Notes: generated by a model from the sequence alone, not told the origin. A stretch of DNA of 64,000 nt from Nectonema munidae (GCA_030549495.1 JAUIRK010000673.1:744001-808000); one strand, 5' to 3'; shown: positions 13,201-22,815, counted from the stretch's first letter. Program-made: numbers and translations.

Positions 13201-16200
13201 GTATTAAAAAAAACGTGCTCGTAATTGTTTTTCATTTTTAGTTTAGCAAAGTTATATATGTGAAGAATCAATATTTAAAATATCTGCTGATTCTGATTGT
13301 GAAATATTCCTCAAATTTCTTATTATCGGTATTCCCGAAGTAGAATGACTAAGAATCGCAAATTTCACTGATATGAACTAATGTTTATACTCTTGAATGT
13401 ACTTGCCAACAAATACATGGAAGAATCGGTTCTAGGAAAGTCTATGAATTTGGAAAATAATTGAAGTTCCATGGAAAATCTGTGAAGTAAGTCACAATTA
13501 CTTCTAGACTCAGGATGATATTTTCATTTTTGCCAATGCATCTATAGGAAAATTATTTCTCTTGGCTATTGCTTTTTTGTGCGGCTTTGTGCATAAGGCG
13601 TTCTCTAGGCCTATCTTCTTCTGTGTTACATATTCTTTTTCACTTTTCTTACTCACCAAAGTGTGCCATCTACGCCAATATCACACTAGGCTGGAAAACA
13701 ATTTAAAAAGATATGAGGAAATTCAATGTTTTATTTGAATTAACTGAGCCACACATGGTATATCATCATCCATCATTACTATTTAGTAAAACTAACTCGG
13801 GCATTTTATTAACACTTAAGTGAGTACTATTATTTTGACATGTGTAGATTTTCCCAAAATCATTCTCGCTCTCCTCGCGTATTGCATTTAGTGTTGCAAT
13901 AAGAATATTCTCTATTTTTACTCTACGTTTATCCTTTAACAAAAGGCATTTCCCAATAAAGACTACGTGTTTGCACTGCATGAGCATTTTCGTGACGACT
14001 ACAAATATTTTAAAAAATTGAAGACCTCTAGTAGTCTTGTTTAATACTGTACAAAATAACCCTGCTCAGGTATATTTAATTTTCATTTTTGTGGTTTGTG
14101 ATTTTATTACTATATCTACGTTTCATCTTTATCAAATAATAACTCATTTGAATTTTGGTGTAAGAATCCCTTAGAAAAAAAAATAAATTTAAAGAATACT
14201 TAAAGAATTCTTTTTTTAAATCCCTTTGTAAGATTTTTATTTCTTATTCTGAGTCCATTAAGCGGCAAACAATCGAGTGTTTTCTTTTAACACATATTTT
14301 AGTATTTTTTCACAACAATGTAGCAAAAAGGAATTCGAGTATAAGCGTTAACTTTAAAAAATATTTAAGACTTTATATATTTTCTTCCATCTTTATATAG
14401 GAAGGATTGTAATAAGAAAAACTGACAGTTTTATTTTGAAAAGAGTTAATCATAATCATGCGGAAATGAATACTAAGATAGAAGAATTTAGCAAGAAAAT
14501 CAAGGAAGAAGGCAAAAATTCGTTAAAACCTCCTTCTAAAATATATCAGTAAGTTTTTTATTTTTAAAATAAAAAAAAGTTAATAGGAATTTTTATATTA
14601 AAGGATAATTTATCGATCCCTTGCTCTCATGAAAGGAGCCAAATAAAAGACAAGCGAAGTATTTGTCGTAAAATTCGATATAACAGAAAAAGAATACCAC
14701 CGCCAAATTCAATCCACTTCGAAATTCCAGACATTTACATCTCAGCAAACGGTTCTAAGTTTCTTCAATTTGATGCTTTTTTACAAAAAAAAAAAAAAAT
14801 ATTTTTTTAAAAAAAAAAACTTTCCATTTTTCAACTTTTAAAAAAGAAAGAAAATTTTTTTGAAGGAAAAAAAAAAAAACAAACAACACCTCCTTCTCCC
14901 CCTCCCCATTATAATTCTTTACCAAAAAAAAAAAAGAAAAAAAAAACATAAATTTTTTTTTTTTTTTACATATTGTTTTTTATTTTTTTGAAATATTTAT
15001 AAATGTTTTAAAAAAAATATTCTCTCCCCTGCTGATTTTTAAGCACATTTTGAGCAAGCAATAATAACATCTGTTAAAAAGGTTTTTTAGGTTATGGAAA
15101 ATAAAATTTATCACAATTCATTTCTTTTTAGACATTACCCTACGCTACTTACTCAGGATGATATTTTCATTTTTGCCAATGCATCTATAGGAAAATTATT
15201 TCTCTTGGATTTGGTAGGCTATATTCAACGAGCTATTCCTTCAGATAAAGTATAAAATGCTACTGGCTATTGCTTTTTTGACCAAGATGGAGGTAAGTAT
15301 AGTGTTTGTCAGCATATGTTGTAAAGTAAATTGTGCTTATAACGGTTAACCAGATTTCATAATAATAATAATAATAATAATAAAATATATTTACACTTTC
15401 TTACCATTTCAGTTTTGTTTTTTCTATTTTACTTAAGATCAAATTAGCGTATCGCAAAATGAAAAGAATGATGGCCCCTATTCAACTTCAAGAGTTTTTT
15501 ACTTATTTTGAAAAAACATGGTTCGAAACAAATAAAATTGACACGTGGTGTGTTTATAAAAGCAAAGTGAGAACCAATAATAATCATTGTGGGGGCTATC
15601 ATAACAGGTAATGTATAACACTAATTTTAAGAATAACTTATAATTTTTTAATTTTCAATTGTTTAGTTTGAAATCAAGTCTTCCTTGCGAAAAAAAACAG
15701 TTTGGGAAGTCTTGGATTACTTCAAAAAGACTGAAGAAGACTTTGGATGGATTTACCTCAAATTGAAGCTACCAATTCAAAATATAATTGGAGCGGTGGT
15801 AGAAAGAGACGGAAAGAAGAAGAAGAAAAATTATAACTGATATATATGATAGCTATAGTCAAGAAAATAATTTGTATTTTTTTTAAAGTAGAGTATCTGC
15901 CTTTATTTCTTCTTGTAGTATTGAGACTACTAATGAAGCAGACCAGTTCAACATAAATTTTAACATTTTGAATGAACAAATCTCCTTCAATATGTCTTTC
16001 ATTTTAAGCCGTTTCTATTCTAAATAAATGTTTTTATTTTTTTTCAGTTAATTTATCACTTTTAGGGTGATCAGGGCCGGTTTCAAGCCGATTTGACCGA
16101 TGTTATCAAATTGGGCCCCGCGGCCGTGTGCCTTTTTCTGAATTATATGACGTACAAAATACTACCTAAAACGTAAAATGAAAAGTGAGATCATTTTTCT

Positions 16201-19200
16201 CATAATATTAATTCATTATGCATGATGAATTTTGTAAATCATCGTTTAATATCACCTCTCCTTTAGCAATGGTGGATTTTTTCACTTTTCAAAGCCACGT
16301 GCAAAAAATGGCGTATTATGGTCTTACTACATTTAAGTTTTCTACAGCTTCAAATTTGAAAAAAACAAATTTTTCTCTAAAATTTTAAAAAATGTTTTTA
16401 AAATCACATGGAAAAATTAATATTTACAGACAGCCCACCAAAATCTATAAATTTATGTTTTAAAATTTAGTTTTTTATTACTTTAAGTCTTAGAAGGTTT
16501 TTAAAAATTAACACACAACATTTTTAGAATTATATCTCGAAAAATATTTGGAAATATTTTGAAAGCTTTTGCTAATAAAAAAGCTAGAAGAATCTTTTTC
16601 AAAGGGAGTATATGTAATTGCCTAGTTTGCCTCTCTTGATGTTAAAAGTAAAGCAATAAAAGTATCCATAGCGCTTTAAATTTTTCGGATCTGAGAGTGA
16701 TGACCATTTTTTTAATTCCTCCCGAGTAAGCGGACATTTCTGTTTTTTGTGGACTGCTTACCTTAATGCTTTAACTGTTTTGTATTAATCTTTCGATTGT
16801 GTATCTTTTCTTAATAATAATAACAATGATTTTTTTATGTTTTTCAAATAATTAATTTATGTTAAAACCAGGATAATCGAGATGTACTTACTTTGAGTAA
16901 ACGGCCCAGATACTCAGATATTTTCCAAAATTGTACTCGCCGTTGAAAAAGTTTGCACACCCCTGGTTTTAAAGTTATTTTTTCTTCATAAGAACGGTTA
17001 CACTTTAGTTATTGGGTGACGATTCACTTTGAGATAGAAGCTTTTAAACTTCCTCATCTCTTCCCGGCGTCGTGATATTTGCGTAAAAATTTTTCTCTGT
17101 CTGAAAACTTTGGTGAGTGATAAAAATAACAGAGAAAATGTAACACAAAGGAAGATAGGCCTAGAGTTAGAGATAGAGAGGAGCGGCTTATGCACAAAGA
17201 AACTTCAGAGATTTTCCATGGAATTTACTTCAGAGATTTTCCATGGAATTTCAGAGATTTTTCATGACTTAGATTTTCTATGGACTTCGGAGATTTTCAA
17301 TGGAATTTACTTCAGAGATTTTCCATGGTATTTATTTCAGAGATTTTCCATGGAATTTACTTCAGTTCTTATAATGACTTCAGAGATTTTCCAACTTCAG
17401 ACCGTCTACGAAAGAATCATATATCGCTCAGTATAATATGCATTACTATATTGATTTTATCAACGTCATGACGTTTCTCATCGTACAATGAGTGAGTGAG
17501 CGAGTGAGTGACGTAACAAAAGATATGGAGTTTTTTCCATTAGCCTGTCTTTCATAAATGGACAACTGTACTGCGCGGGTTAATGTACCTTTTTAATCAA
17601 AACATCATGAATGCCTAAAAATATGTTCTTATAAGGCAATAGCGTCAGGCTGCAGACTTATAGCAGACTTTAACTCTTTAATAAGTCATTTTGGGCCACT
17701 CATAGCCCATATTAAAAACTAAGATAAATAAATAATTTATATTTCAAGGTACCAAGACGAATAAAAAAGTTGATCCTTTGAATTTATAACAATAAAAAAA
17801 ATCAAATTCTTCAAGTTTAAGCTGAAATTTCACCTAACTACATATAAATTTTCAGTTCCCTAAAAATTTCTTCCATTTACACTCTTTACTAAGAAGTTGA
17901 GTCTAATTTGATGCATAATCACTCTAAATAACTCTTCAACATTACTAATAGGGCGTCATTTGACAAATCAGTTGAGAGATGGAATAAAATTTTGACATTT
18001 CATACCTGGTCATGAATGACCCATTGTGAATAATGCAATCGATGTAATAGATATCCACGAGTGGATTCGCTGCATCAATCTTTTCTTGCTCACACAACTC
18101 GTAAAAAATATATAAAACATATTTTATATAATAAGATATGTAAAATAAAATTTATGTAATATATCTCTTTATTTATAGTATATTTTTTGATCATTATAAT
18201 TATACATTTATAAACCTTTTTTTAAGAAAAAAAGTTGAGCATGGACAAAAGGCTGATTTGTTAAAAAGAAGGAATGTGATGAAGCAGTAGGCCAAGGCAA
18301 AACCTATTAAACGGGTGTTCAAAGTTTGGGTCTTAACTTGAAGTTTTCTGTTGTGATAAAGTTGGGTGATCGTAAAAATCCTTCAGATGACTTGAATGAA
18401 GATAAAAATTTTGAAAAAAGAGATTTAGACTATTTTTAAACCATAGATGGAAGAATTAATTTGGTAAAATGGGTGGAATAAGGATTTTTCCACCAAATAA
18501 GCAAATATGTTCTAAAAAAAAGGGGGGGGGGGAGCACACAAGTATGATTCGACCGATTCCTTCAATGATTTTCGGTTATAATAAATTTTTAGATCGCGCT
18601 GATGAATGAAATCAACTCAAAGGTTGTTATAATGACAACAAAAAATTTCGTTATAAGTTTTACTTGAGAACTTTTTTTTACCTATTTGAAACTATTGAAC
18701 ACTCCATTATTCAGTTTCCTTGGAAATTTTTATGTATTCAGAAAATCGTAATTGCTTCAATGAGTTTCATTTCTTTCAATAATTTTTTATTATTTTTTAA
18801 TAAAATTTTGTGTAATATTTTTCGGTCTCTGGTCAAAAGGGACGAAACCAAAAGGGCAGAAAACCAAAACGGCAGAAAACCAAAATGGCAGAAAACCAAA
18901 ACGGCCGAAAATGAAAACTAGTAGAAAATTGATGAGCTTATTAAAGAAAAAAAGTTATTTTTATCTATTCAATACACAAATGAAAACAATGTATGATTAT
19001 TTCTTATTTTAAAACAGTTTAATTATTTTAGTGCTTACGGAAAATTCACAAAAACTGAAAATTAATCATGAAGTCTGATGAAAATTAAAAAAATGTCCAT
19101 CTATTGACAAAATCGTCTTAGGCGTAATGTTTAAATACTTACATAACAAGTAAAACAACAGAATTAAAGTTTAAAAATAATTATAAAAGTAAAGAATCGG

Positions 19201-19891
19201 AAGAGTATGAAAATTTGAAAAAAACAATAAAAAATATAAAAAAAATTTTATTAAATTTTAATGTAGAATGTAAGAAGACACCATTTTGGGTTTTCGGCCG
19301 TTTTGGCTTTTGTCCGTTTTAGTTTTCGGCCCTTTTGACGAGGAACCATACTTTTCTCTAGATGAGGAAATCCATAAATGTGTTTCGTATTTGTTAGATG
19401 AGGTGAGTGGGAATTAAATACAGATATGCATGTCACTGTTGACCCATGCCCAAATACATTAGCTCAAATGGGTCACAAAATTATTTTAGAGATATCAAAG
19501 CCAATTTCGTATTTTTTTTCTTTTCACTCTTAAATACGTTAAAAGTAAAAGAATTATGACAAAAAAATTTCCAGATGCTTTTGCTATCTTCCAGAGATAA
19601 AGGGTTAACATGGGACAATATCAAAAAATCCTATTAAATGAATAAAGAGTAATATGCCTAAGCATCTCTAAAAATGGCCAAAAAAGCTTCAGTGAGAAGT
19701 TACCCGAAATAAAAAATACCTAATCGGTTTAAGCCATGCGAAAAGTGACCACGTTTGTCGGCCATAGCCAAAACTTCACCCATTTTTTGGGCATGTGACT
19801 TTTCAACCTGTTGAGAAGTGAGACAGTTGACAGTGAACTTTATAACATCAGCTTCCTCCACCACAAAACTACTGCAGCTGCCTCTACTCAT
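963..19891 (-). CDS. Ldh2/MDH2-family NAD(P)-dependent 2-hydroxyacid dehydrogenase, six exons, complete
   Basis: The joined exons 19891-19720, 10224-10036, 9107-9046, 8987-8835, 7511-7257 and 1229-963 total 1098 bases, giving 365 residues, the normal length for the family (Pfam Ldh_2; malate / L-lactate / L-sulfolactate dehydrogenase-like enzymes). Family landmarks occur in order: DKRGHFSHGLNRLEMY (about 46-60), GSNHYGIAGYY (121-131), GTNPI and DMATS, GGLLPLGGTE with GYKGTGLAAMVEIFCGIL, and GQTFVAINPEMF near the C-terminus. The fold binds a nicotinamide cofactor and oxidises a small 2-hydroxyacid; the substrate cannot be told from sequence. No signal peptide is seen, so a cytosolic enzyme is likely. 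Introns are about 9495, 928, 58, 1323 and 6027 bases. The start at 19891 fits family N-termini, but an in-frame ATG at 19942 is also possible. No break was found. Confidence 0.92.
1777..2353. mobile_element. non-autonomous hAT-type MITE (577 bp)
   Basis: The left end reads CAGTGATTTCCAAACG and the right end, reversed, CAGTGGTTGCCAAACTG, an imperfect hAT-style TIR. No coding capacity is seen inside. Flanking 8-mers no longer match, so the copy is old. It lies in intron 5 of the dehydrogenase gene. Confidence 0.7.
2354..4640. other. intron 5 sequence with little recognisable content
   Basis: AT-rich intronic DNA. The only open stretch (2669-3139, 156 codons) resembles no family I know. The segment 2884-2945 is repeated at 41617-41802 (see the SINE there). 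Otherwise I see no gene or clear element. Confidence 0.5.
2884..2945 (+). repeat. dispersed repeat, copy without SINE insertion
   Basis: Shares TTTGTAGGTTGTTTGATGCG and GCCACCTAAGCTGGTTTACA with 41617-41802. At 41.6 kb the two blocks are separated by a SINE with a 10-bp target duplication, so this copy shows the empty site. Confidence 0.7.
4644..5000 (+). pseudogene. THAP-domain fragment, probably from a P-element-like transposon
   Basis: Reads KKCNIFGCKSN, then FPTDEIERKN and IEAMPNERSSLMKLNQIYACLYHFD, in shifted frames. This follows the THAP zinc-finger pattern C-x(2-4)-C ... C-x2-H with its FP motif. A second stretch (PPSIFDGLKSLMPEEKFF) is consistent with the region after a THAP domain. 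In-frame stops (for example where the conserved Trp is expected) and frame changes show it is dead. Alternatives are a host THAP pseudogene or a THAP9/P-type transposase; the repeat-rich setting favours the transposon. Confidence 0.55.
5340..6110. other. unidentified segment with overlapping short ORFs
   Basis: Somewhat richer in GC than its flanks and open in several frames on both strands (74-83 codons). None of the translations matches a family I recognise. It may be an old transposon or a lost gene fragment. Confidence 0.2.
7257..7511 (-). CDS. exon 5 of the Ldh2-family gene
   Basis: The acceptor is CCGCAG|GTTGAA and the donor CTC|GTAAGA. The 85 codons include CWGVDENG, GGGLLPLGGTE and GYKGTGLAAMVEIFCG, with the family's glycine-rich substrate/cofactor loop. 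Confidence 0.94.
7741..8479 (+). mobile_element. non-LTR retrotransposon (LINE) reverse-transcriptase fragment
   Basis: Translations in order show SYLNDGYQTVSINRCTS, then FAPFLFNIYINDLHQSF and LRLYADNHV (the YADD box as YADN), and after a GAAA repeat, NLLGLTINHSLVLNDQISF, HKLTYIIGTLKKAKKY and NTLPLPHMA. This is the C-terminal half of a Jockey/CR1-like RT followed by the post-RT region. Stops, frame changes and the (GAAA)n tract show it is inactive. It sits in intron 4 of the dehydrogenase gene, on the opposite strand. Confidence 0.75.
7947..7978 (+). repeat. (GAAA)n microsatellite
   Basis: About eight perfect AAAG units inside the LINE remnant, just after its YADN box. Confidence 0.95.
8529..8590 (+). 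repeat. repeat paired with 11507-11569 (inverse orientation)
   Basis: Contains CTCCATCTTTCAATGTGCAA and GGGCATATTGATTAGACTCG. The reverse complement recurs at 11507-11569 with a short insertion. It directly follows the LINE and may be its 3' end. Confidence 0.6.
8835..8987 (-). CDS. exon 4 of the Ldh2-family gene
   Basis: Follows a 58-base intron. Acceptor TTTAAG|GGC, donor GCAAA|GTAAGC. Encodes GMSFTNTS, VPTRSKE, GTNPITVAAP and LDMATSTAAIGK, which form part of the cofactor site in this family. Confidence 0.93.
9046..9107 (-). CDS. exon 3 of the Ldh2-family gene
   Basis: A 62-base exon bounded by CAG|GTTCG and CATC|GTAAG. It encodes SNHYGIAGYYSLMAVNSKLI, the family signature around the active-site histidine. 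Phases match exons 2 and 4 exactly. It is too short for a routine ORF scan. Confidence 0.93.
9659..9936. mobile_element. non-autonomous hAT-type MITE (278 bp)
   Basis: Left end CAGTGGTTCTCAACC, right end reversed CATTAGTTCTCAACC. The right subterminal part is GC-rich (GAGGGCCGCATACGGCCCTC). Flanking 8-mers TTCTAAAT and TCCTACAC agree at five positions, a decayed target duplication. It lies in intron 2 of the dehydrogenase gene. Confidence 0.75.
10036..10224 (-). CDS. exon 2 of the Ldh2-family gene
   Basis: The acceptor is TTGTAG|AGATG and the donor is AAAG|GTGCG. It reads EMYTKDIQSGVC through VSTAWVDGKN and LGPMVGDFCMKLAI to GIGWITCK, the conserved segment between the N-terminal helix and the cofactor-binding core. 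Confidence 0.92.
11283..11385. other. GC-rich patch with 9-bp hairpin, origin unknown
   Basis: About 100 bases far richer in GC than the surroundings. It includes a perfect inverted repeat AGTCCAGGT-AG-ACCTGGACT. It could be the end of a SINE or LINE or a structured RNA fragment. No A/B boxes or known RNA were recognised. Confidence 0.3.
11507..11569 (-). repeat. inverted copy of the 8529-8590 repeat
   Basis: Reads AGTATCGAGTCTACTCAATA and continues through GCCCAAATATTT to AAAGATGGAGT, matching the reverse complement of 8529-8590 apart from about nine extra bases. Confidence 0.6.
12243..13140 (-). pseudogene. piggyBac-like transposase remnant, family PB1 copy 1
   Basis: Minus-strand frames give FEVSDLLAYFACILHIG, VTIDETSVNFLGG (first catalytic Asp block), GIKIYHCNDSRSYYIM, MDRFLTYR, then RFIPHIIRS, TYIPRKHAHKNVKGAYLLSS and YNNYESGVDMANKI (third Asp block). 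The same order appears in the copies at 28.97 and 55.56 kb, so all three belong to one family. Multiple stops and frame changes; the C-terminal zinc-finger part is absent. It lies in intron 1 of the dehydrogenase gene next to the composite element. Confidence 0.8.
13508..13578 (+). repeat. duplicate of a MULE-remnant segment (15151-15279)
   Basis: Bases 13508-13564 are identical by eye to 15151-15207, and 13565-13578 to 15266-15279; the 58 bases between are missing here. The duplicate abuts the arm of the composite element at 13579. Confidence 0.85.
13766..13987 (-). other. short conserved ORF in core R2 of the composite element
   Basis: The last 50 codons align with a reading in the 34.1-kb copy: EES/EG-END-GKI-TC-NNST-L-NKMPELVL-N-NDG and then a stop in both. 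Indels between the copies keep the frame, which suggests an exon of the element's own protein rather than chance. No known domain recognised. Confidence 0.4.
14770..14990. repeat. A/T low-complexity tract
   Basis: Long runs of A and T with short CT-rich gaps; the 64-codon ORF seen here on the minus strand is nearly all Phe and Lys and is an artefact. Confidence 0.9.
15358..15384 (+). repeat. (TAA)n microsatellite
   Basis: About nine TAA/ATA units inside an intron-like gap of the MULE remnant. Confidence 0.9.
16073..16965 (-). repeat. core R1 of the composite element, copy 1
   Basis: The reverse complement of 16331-16965 matches 32646-34055, apart from a 0.54-kb insertion there. Its arm-side end reads CAGGGGTGTGCAAACTTTTT on the minus strand and the far end CAGGGCCGGTTTCAAGCC on the plus strand. 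Both look hAT-like although they are not good copies of each other. Confidence 0.65.
17202..17400 (+). repeat. tandem array of ACTTCAGAGATTTTCCATGG
   Basis: About eight imperfect 20-28 base units with variable spacers near the outer end of arm A. The 108-codon ORF here (repeated EIFHGI) is a by-product of the repeat. Other element ends carry two or three units (29783-29830, 34340-34391). Confidence 0.85.
17409..18831. other. intron 1, no gene seen
   Basis: AT-rich sequence with a short GAGT-type simple repeat near 17488-17511 and a G-run near 18523-18533. No coding signal. Confidence 0.5.
18832..19339. mobile_element. MITE with repetitive TIRs
   Basis: The left end begins GTCAAAAGGG and continues with four units of the type AAAACCAAAACGGCAG. 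The right end is the reverse complement, ending CCCTTTTGAC, with two or three units (GGCCGTTTTGG and GGCCCTTTT). The 350-base centre has no coding capacity. Flanks give no clear target duplication. Family unknown. Confidence 0.6.
19720..19891 (-). CDS. exon 1 of the Ldh2-family gene
   Basis: Encodes residues 1-57 plus one base, ending RGHFSHGLNRL, the conserved N-terminal block with the likely catalytic-side His and Arg. The donor is TTAG|GTATTT. Upstream sequence stays open to an ATG at 19942, so the 5' limit is uncertain; a 5' non-coding exon further upstream is possible. Confidence 0.88.
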
Positions 19892-19942
19892 TTCTAGATC
19901 AATACATTCTCTGTATAAACACAAAACATGCACTCTAGACAC

Positions 19943-22735
19943 TCATTTGAAAAGGGAGCAAAAACCCTTGATGTTCAAAAATCTGTGATTCTTTTCACCC
20001 AAATCCACTGAAATACACGCAAATACTTCCAAATATAAATAAAGTTGCTTGGCCACTTTTTACAAAATTTGAAGGATAAAAATTTATTATTTAAAATTTT
20101 AATAGAATAAATTTAAAGATAGTAATTTTAAAAAAAGATAATTTGTATTTAAATTGTAAATGTAATTTAGATGTATAGGTAGTAATTATTATCATAGCAA
20201 TTTTTAAGTTATCAGATTTAAATTTCACTTTTTTTACGAAACATCACAAGTAAATTAGAAAATACAAAATTAAAAGTAATCAAATTATCATAATATATTG
20301 TTTTTAATATAGAAAATAAAAGCATTAAATTAAAAATATATAGTTGGCGCTTAAAATAAATTTGTACTATTCCCGCAAATAGCATGTACTTTTATAAATA
20401 ATAAATTTTTTCACACTTTTTCCAATAAAAAATTTGCTTAATTAATTTATAAAAAATTATTCTCTTTTGAGAGGTGGAGGGTGATAAGTCTCTTTCGAGG
20501 GTGTAGACAGAAAGACGAACATTCTAACAAAAAGTGTTTCCTTGTTTATTTTCATCAAAGAATCAATAATTTACGTTGCAAAAACTGCAAAGTAAAGAAC
20601 TTATAGAAATGAACTATTACTTTCAAAATGAACAATGAAAATGGCACCAGGAGGAAAGATATGCCCGACTAATTCTGAATTTTTACATAGAAAACTCGTT
20701 CTGCCTTCTTTTGAGGTCTCACTTGACTAAGGCACATGTGTTTTTATGATTCATGCACTTCTTAATAGGAAATGATAATGTCTAGATTAGTGATTTGACC
20801 GAATCTTTGATTTTTCAAATATCTGTATAGGAGAAAAGGATGCGCCTTACGATTCTTTTATTCCGATTTCTCCAAATGTATAAGGGCTGTGAAAGGCTAA
20901 ATAAACATGGCTGACGAGCATTTAAAATCTAAAGCGCTTTACTCTTTACTCTAAATTTGGTCGAATGGTCTAGAAGTGTTGCACTTGAAGGACGTGTAGC
21001 AGTAGTGATTAAAGGTATCAAGGAGCGAGGCAGGAGTGCAGATAAAAAAGAAGAGGTAATATTTTTATTATCACACTTTCTTTGTTATAATTTTTTTTTA
21101 TAAGTCTCTGCTTATAAAATTGATGCAATGATTTGATCGTTCACTTAACACTAGCAAAGTCATTTTTGTACCTAAAAGCGATTGGGTTTTAAAAACAACC
21201 CCCACATAAAAATTAACAAAAGCAAAAATGAATAATTTTAAAGGCTTGCTAAAAAAAATAAAGATTAAATATCTTGTGCAACACATGATTTGAACTAAAT
21301 CACAAACAAGAAATCTAAAACTATTTGCTTTTGAGACTTTATCTAAAGCGTTCTATAAAACCCGTGTTGAGATAAAAAATTGAATGATCTTAATTCAAAA
21401 AATTTTTTTAAATTTAACTTGAATGCTCAAAAATATTTAATGTACTGCACATTGAAAATACTTCTTTCTAACTGAAAAAAATTGGGGGTTCTATGCGACC
21501 ATGGGGTTTCGTAGTGTTAAATATGTAAAAACGGCATCATCATTCACACAAAGTATTTGAGATCAGACGGTAAAAGTTATTAGACGCAGTGCCCTCGCTA
21601 AAGCTAAATTTCAAGGGGGGCTGAAATGAGGCAAAGAAACACATTTGCAAAAAATTTATTTCCTATATTACTTTATATCCTATATACTTTGCTGAAAAGC
21701 ATGAAGTACTTCTGTATAAAAACCTATAGAAATCTCATATTATACATACACATACACCAGCATTTATATAAGATTATTGTGTACAATTTTTGCTTATTTA
21801 TTTTTCCTTTAAAAAGTGCATGGGGCAAAACCAAAAATTTTAATGAAAGTTATGTTGCAAAAATCAGAGGGAAAATTATGATGATCAAAGCGTAAAGAAG
21901 GTTTTGTGTTTACTTTAAATTTTATAAATTCAAATGATAACAAATAAGTGGAGCTAGATTTAATGTAAGTAGCTTCTTCTTCTCTCATCAATAGCAGCAG
22001 TACATCTTCTAACATGATTTGATTCATTTCGAACAAACTTACATCCTTGGTTCATGGCAGAATGATTGAAATCTAAATTTTTACCCCTTATGCAGTTTAT
22101 ACATCTTTTTAGTCTATCGTGAAAAATATTATAAAGTTTTAACCAACTTTATTTTAGTGGGAAATGATTTATTCATTTATTCATCGAGCTTTACTTTCAA
22201 ATGGATGACATCTCATTTTACTGCGAGTACTGAAAGAGAACGAAAAATGTGATTGGAATATGCTTTCGTTGATGCTAGGAATAGCAAGGTATGAAAAAAG
22301 GAAACAATCAAAAAATGTCTAAAACAGTGGAAATTTTCTATGGCAACGACTTTTTGCTGGAATTTTTTTGATTGACCCACAATATTTTTATTTTTAGTTT
22401 CTTACACGGTTATTATAACAATATACATTTATCAATCTCAAATATATTTTTGAAAAAAAGTTTATAAATTTTTTTAACTGATTTCAATTAATAGAGTTTT
22501 CAGTTTTTATTCATCACTTGAGTTATTTTCAAAGTGTTTAGTGAGAGTCAAGAAAGTCTCAATTCAAATGGATATTTACGCGAGGGATAAAAATAAAGGA
22601 TTGCTAAATAATACATGCGTTCTTTGCAGTGTGGGAATGTAGAGTGAGATGACTGGCAAAGAGTAAAAGAGAATACCTGAAACTTGAAAAGCTTGTATTG
22701 AAACTGACCTTGAAGGAGACGCGCACTGCACACAC
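19943..22735. other. region upstream of the Ldh2-family gene
   Basis: Presumed promoter side of the gene. Mostly AT-rich; no CDS recognised. A stretch at 20958-21057 is open on the plus strand and ends at GAG|GTAATA but matches nothing known. A hAT-type end lies at 21587-21620. Confidence 0.4.
21587..21620 (+). mobile_element. hAT-type terminal sequence (one end)
   Basis: CAGTGCCCTCGCTAAAGC followed by a G-run resembles the end at 60625-60671 (reversed: CAGTGCCTGCGCTAAG with a G-run). The partner end was not found. Confidence 0.4.
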
Positions 22736-22815
22736 CTTAGGGCAGAGATGTAGGTTTGCAAGGGGATGCGCATCTTATCGAAGAGTTCGTAGGTCGCAAG
22801 TATGCTCTTTTGGCG
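22736..22815 (-). other. exon-like segment, unidentified
   Basis: In a GC-richer island (22550-22860) the minus strand reads LATYELFDKMRIPLQTYISALR up to a donor AAG|GTGTGT. The pattern faintly recalls the start of a cyclic-nucleotide phosphodiesterase catalytic domain, but this is too short to claim. It may also be a 5' exon of the downstream gene or a chance reading. Confidence 0.2.

Larger units (their letters stand above)
14440..15835 (+). pseudogene. MULE transposase remnant, copy 1
   Basis: Fragments in order: HNHAEMNTKIEEFSKKIKEE and SLKPPSKIY; SICRKIRYNRKRIPPPNSIH; FEIPDIYIS; KFLQFDAFL; then FFTYFEKTWFETNKIDTWCV and VRTNNNHCGGYHNR and LKSSLPCEKK. These match the order seen in the better copy at 23.4-26.1 kb (FLYWCH/MULE type). 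Intron-like gaps separate blocks, and there are many stops. Low-complexity A/T runs at 14770-14990 interrupt it. Confidence 0.7.
13579..17408 (-). mobile_element. composite inverted-arm element, copy 1 (interrupted)
   Basis: Order on the plus strand: arm B (13579-13740), ORF-bearing core R2 (13741-13987), a MULE remnant (about 14.4-15.9 kb), core R1 (16073-16965), arm A (16966-17408). Arms are inverted relative to each other and share a block with TGTAACA, TAGGCCTA and TTATGCACAAAG. The same parts in mirrored order make up 29783-34391. Arm A ends in tandem GATTTTCCATGG units and the motif CCGTCTA. The superfamily is not known: the arms look like a foldback or large MITE, and R1 may be an old hAT-type insert (its outer end is CAGGGGTGTGCAAAC). 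Confidence 0.6.

Noticed and set aside
14755-14949. 64-codon minus-strand frame rich in Phe and Lys
   Set aside because: Low-complexity A/T runs.
17110-17436. 108-codon frame with repeated EIFHGI peptide
   Set aside because: It is a read-through of the tandem GATTTTCCATGG array, and other copies have different unit numbers and frames.
20958-21057. Open stretch ending at GAG|GTAATA, a possible plus-strand exon
   Set aside because: Only about 33 codons, no recognisable motif and no convincing acceptor; left in the upstream-region note only.
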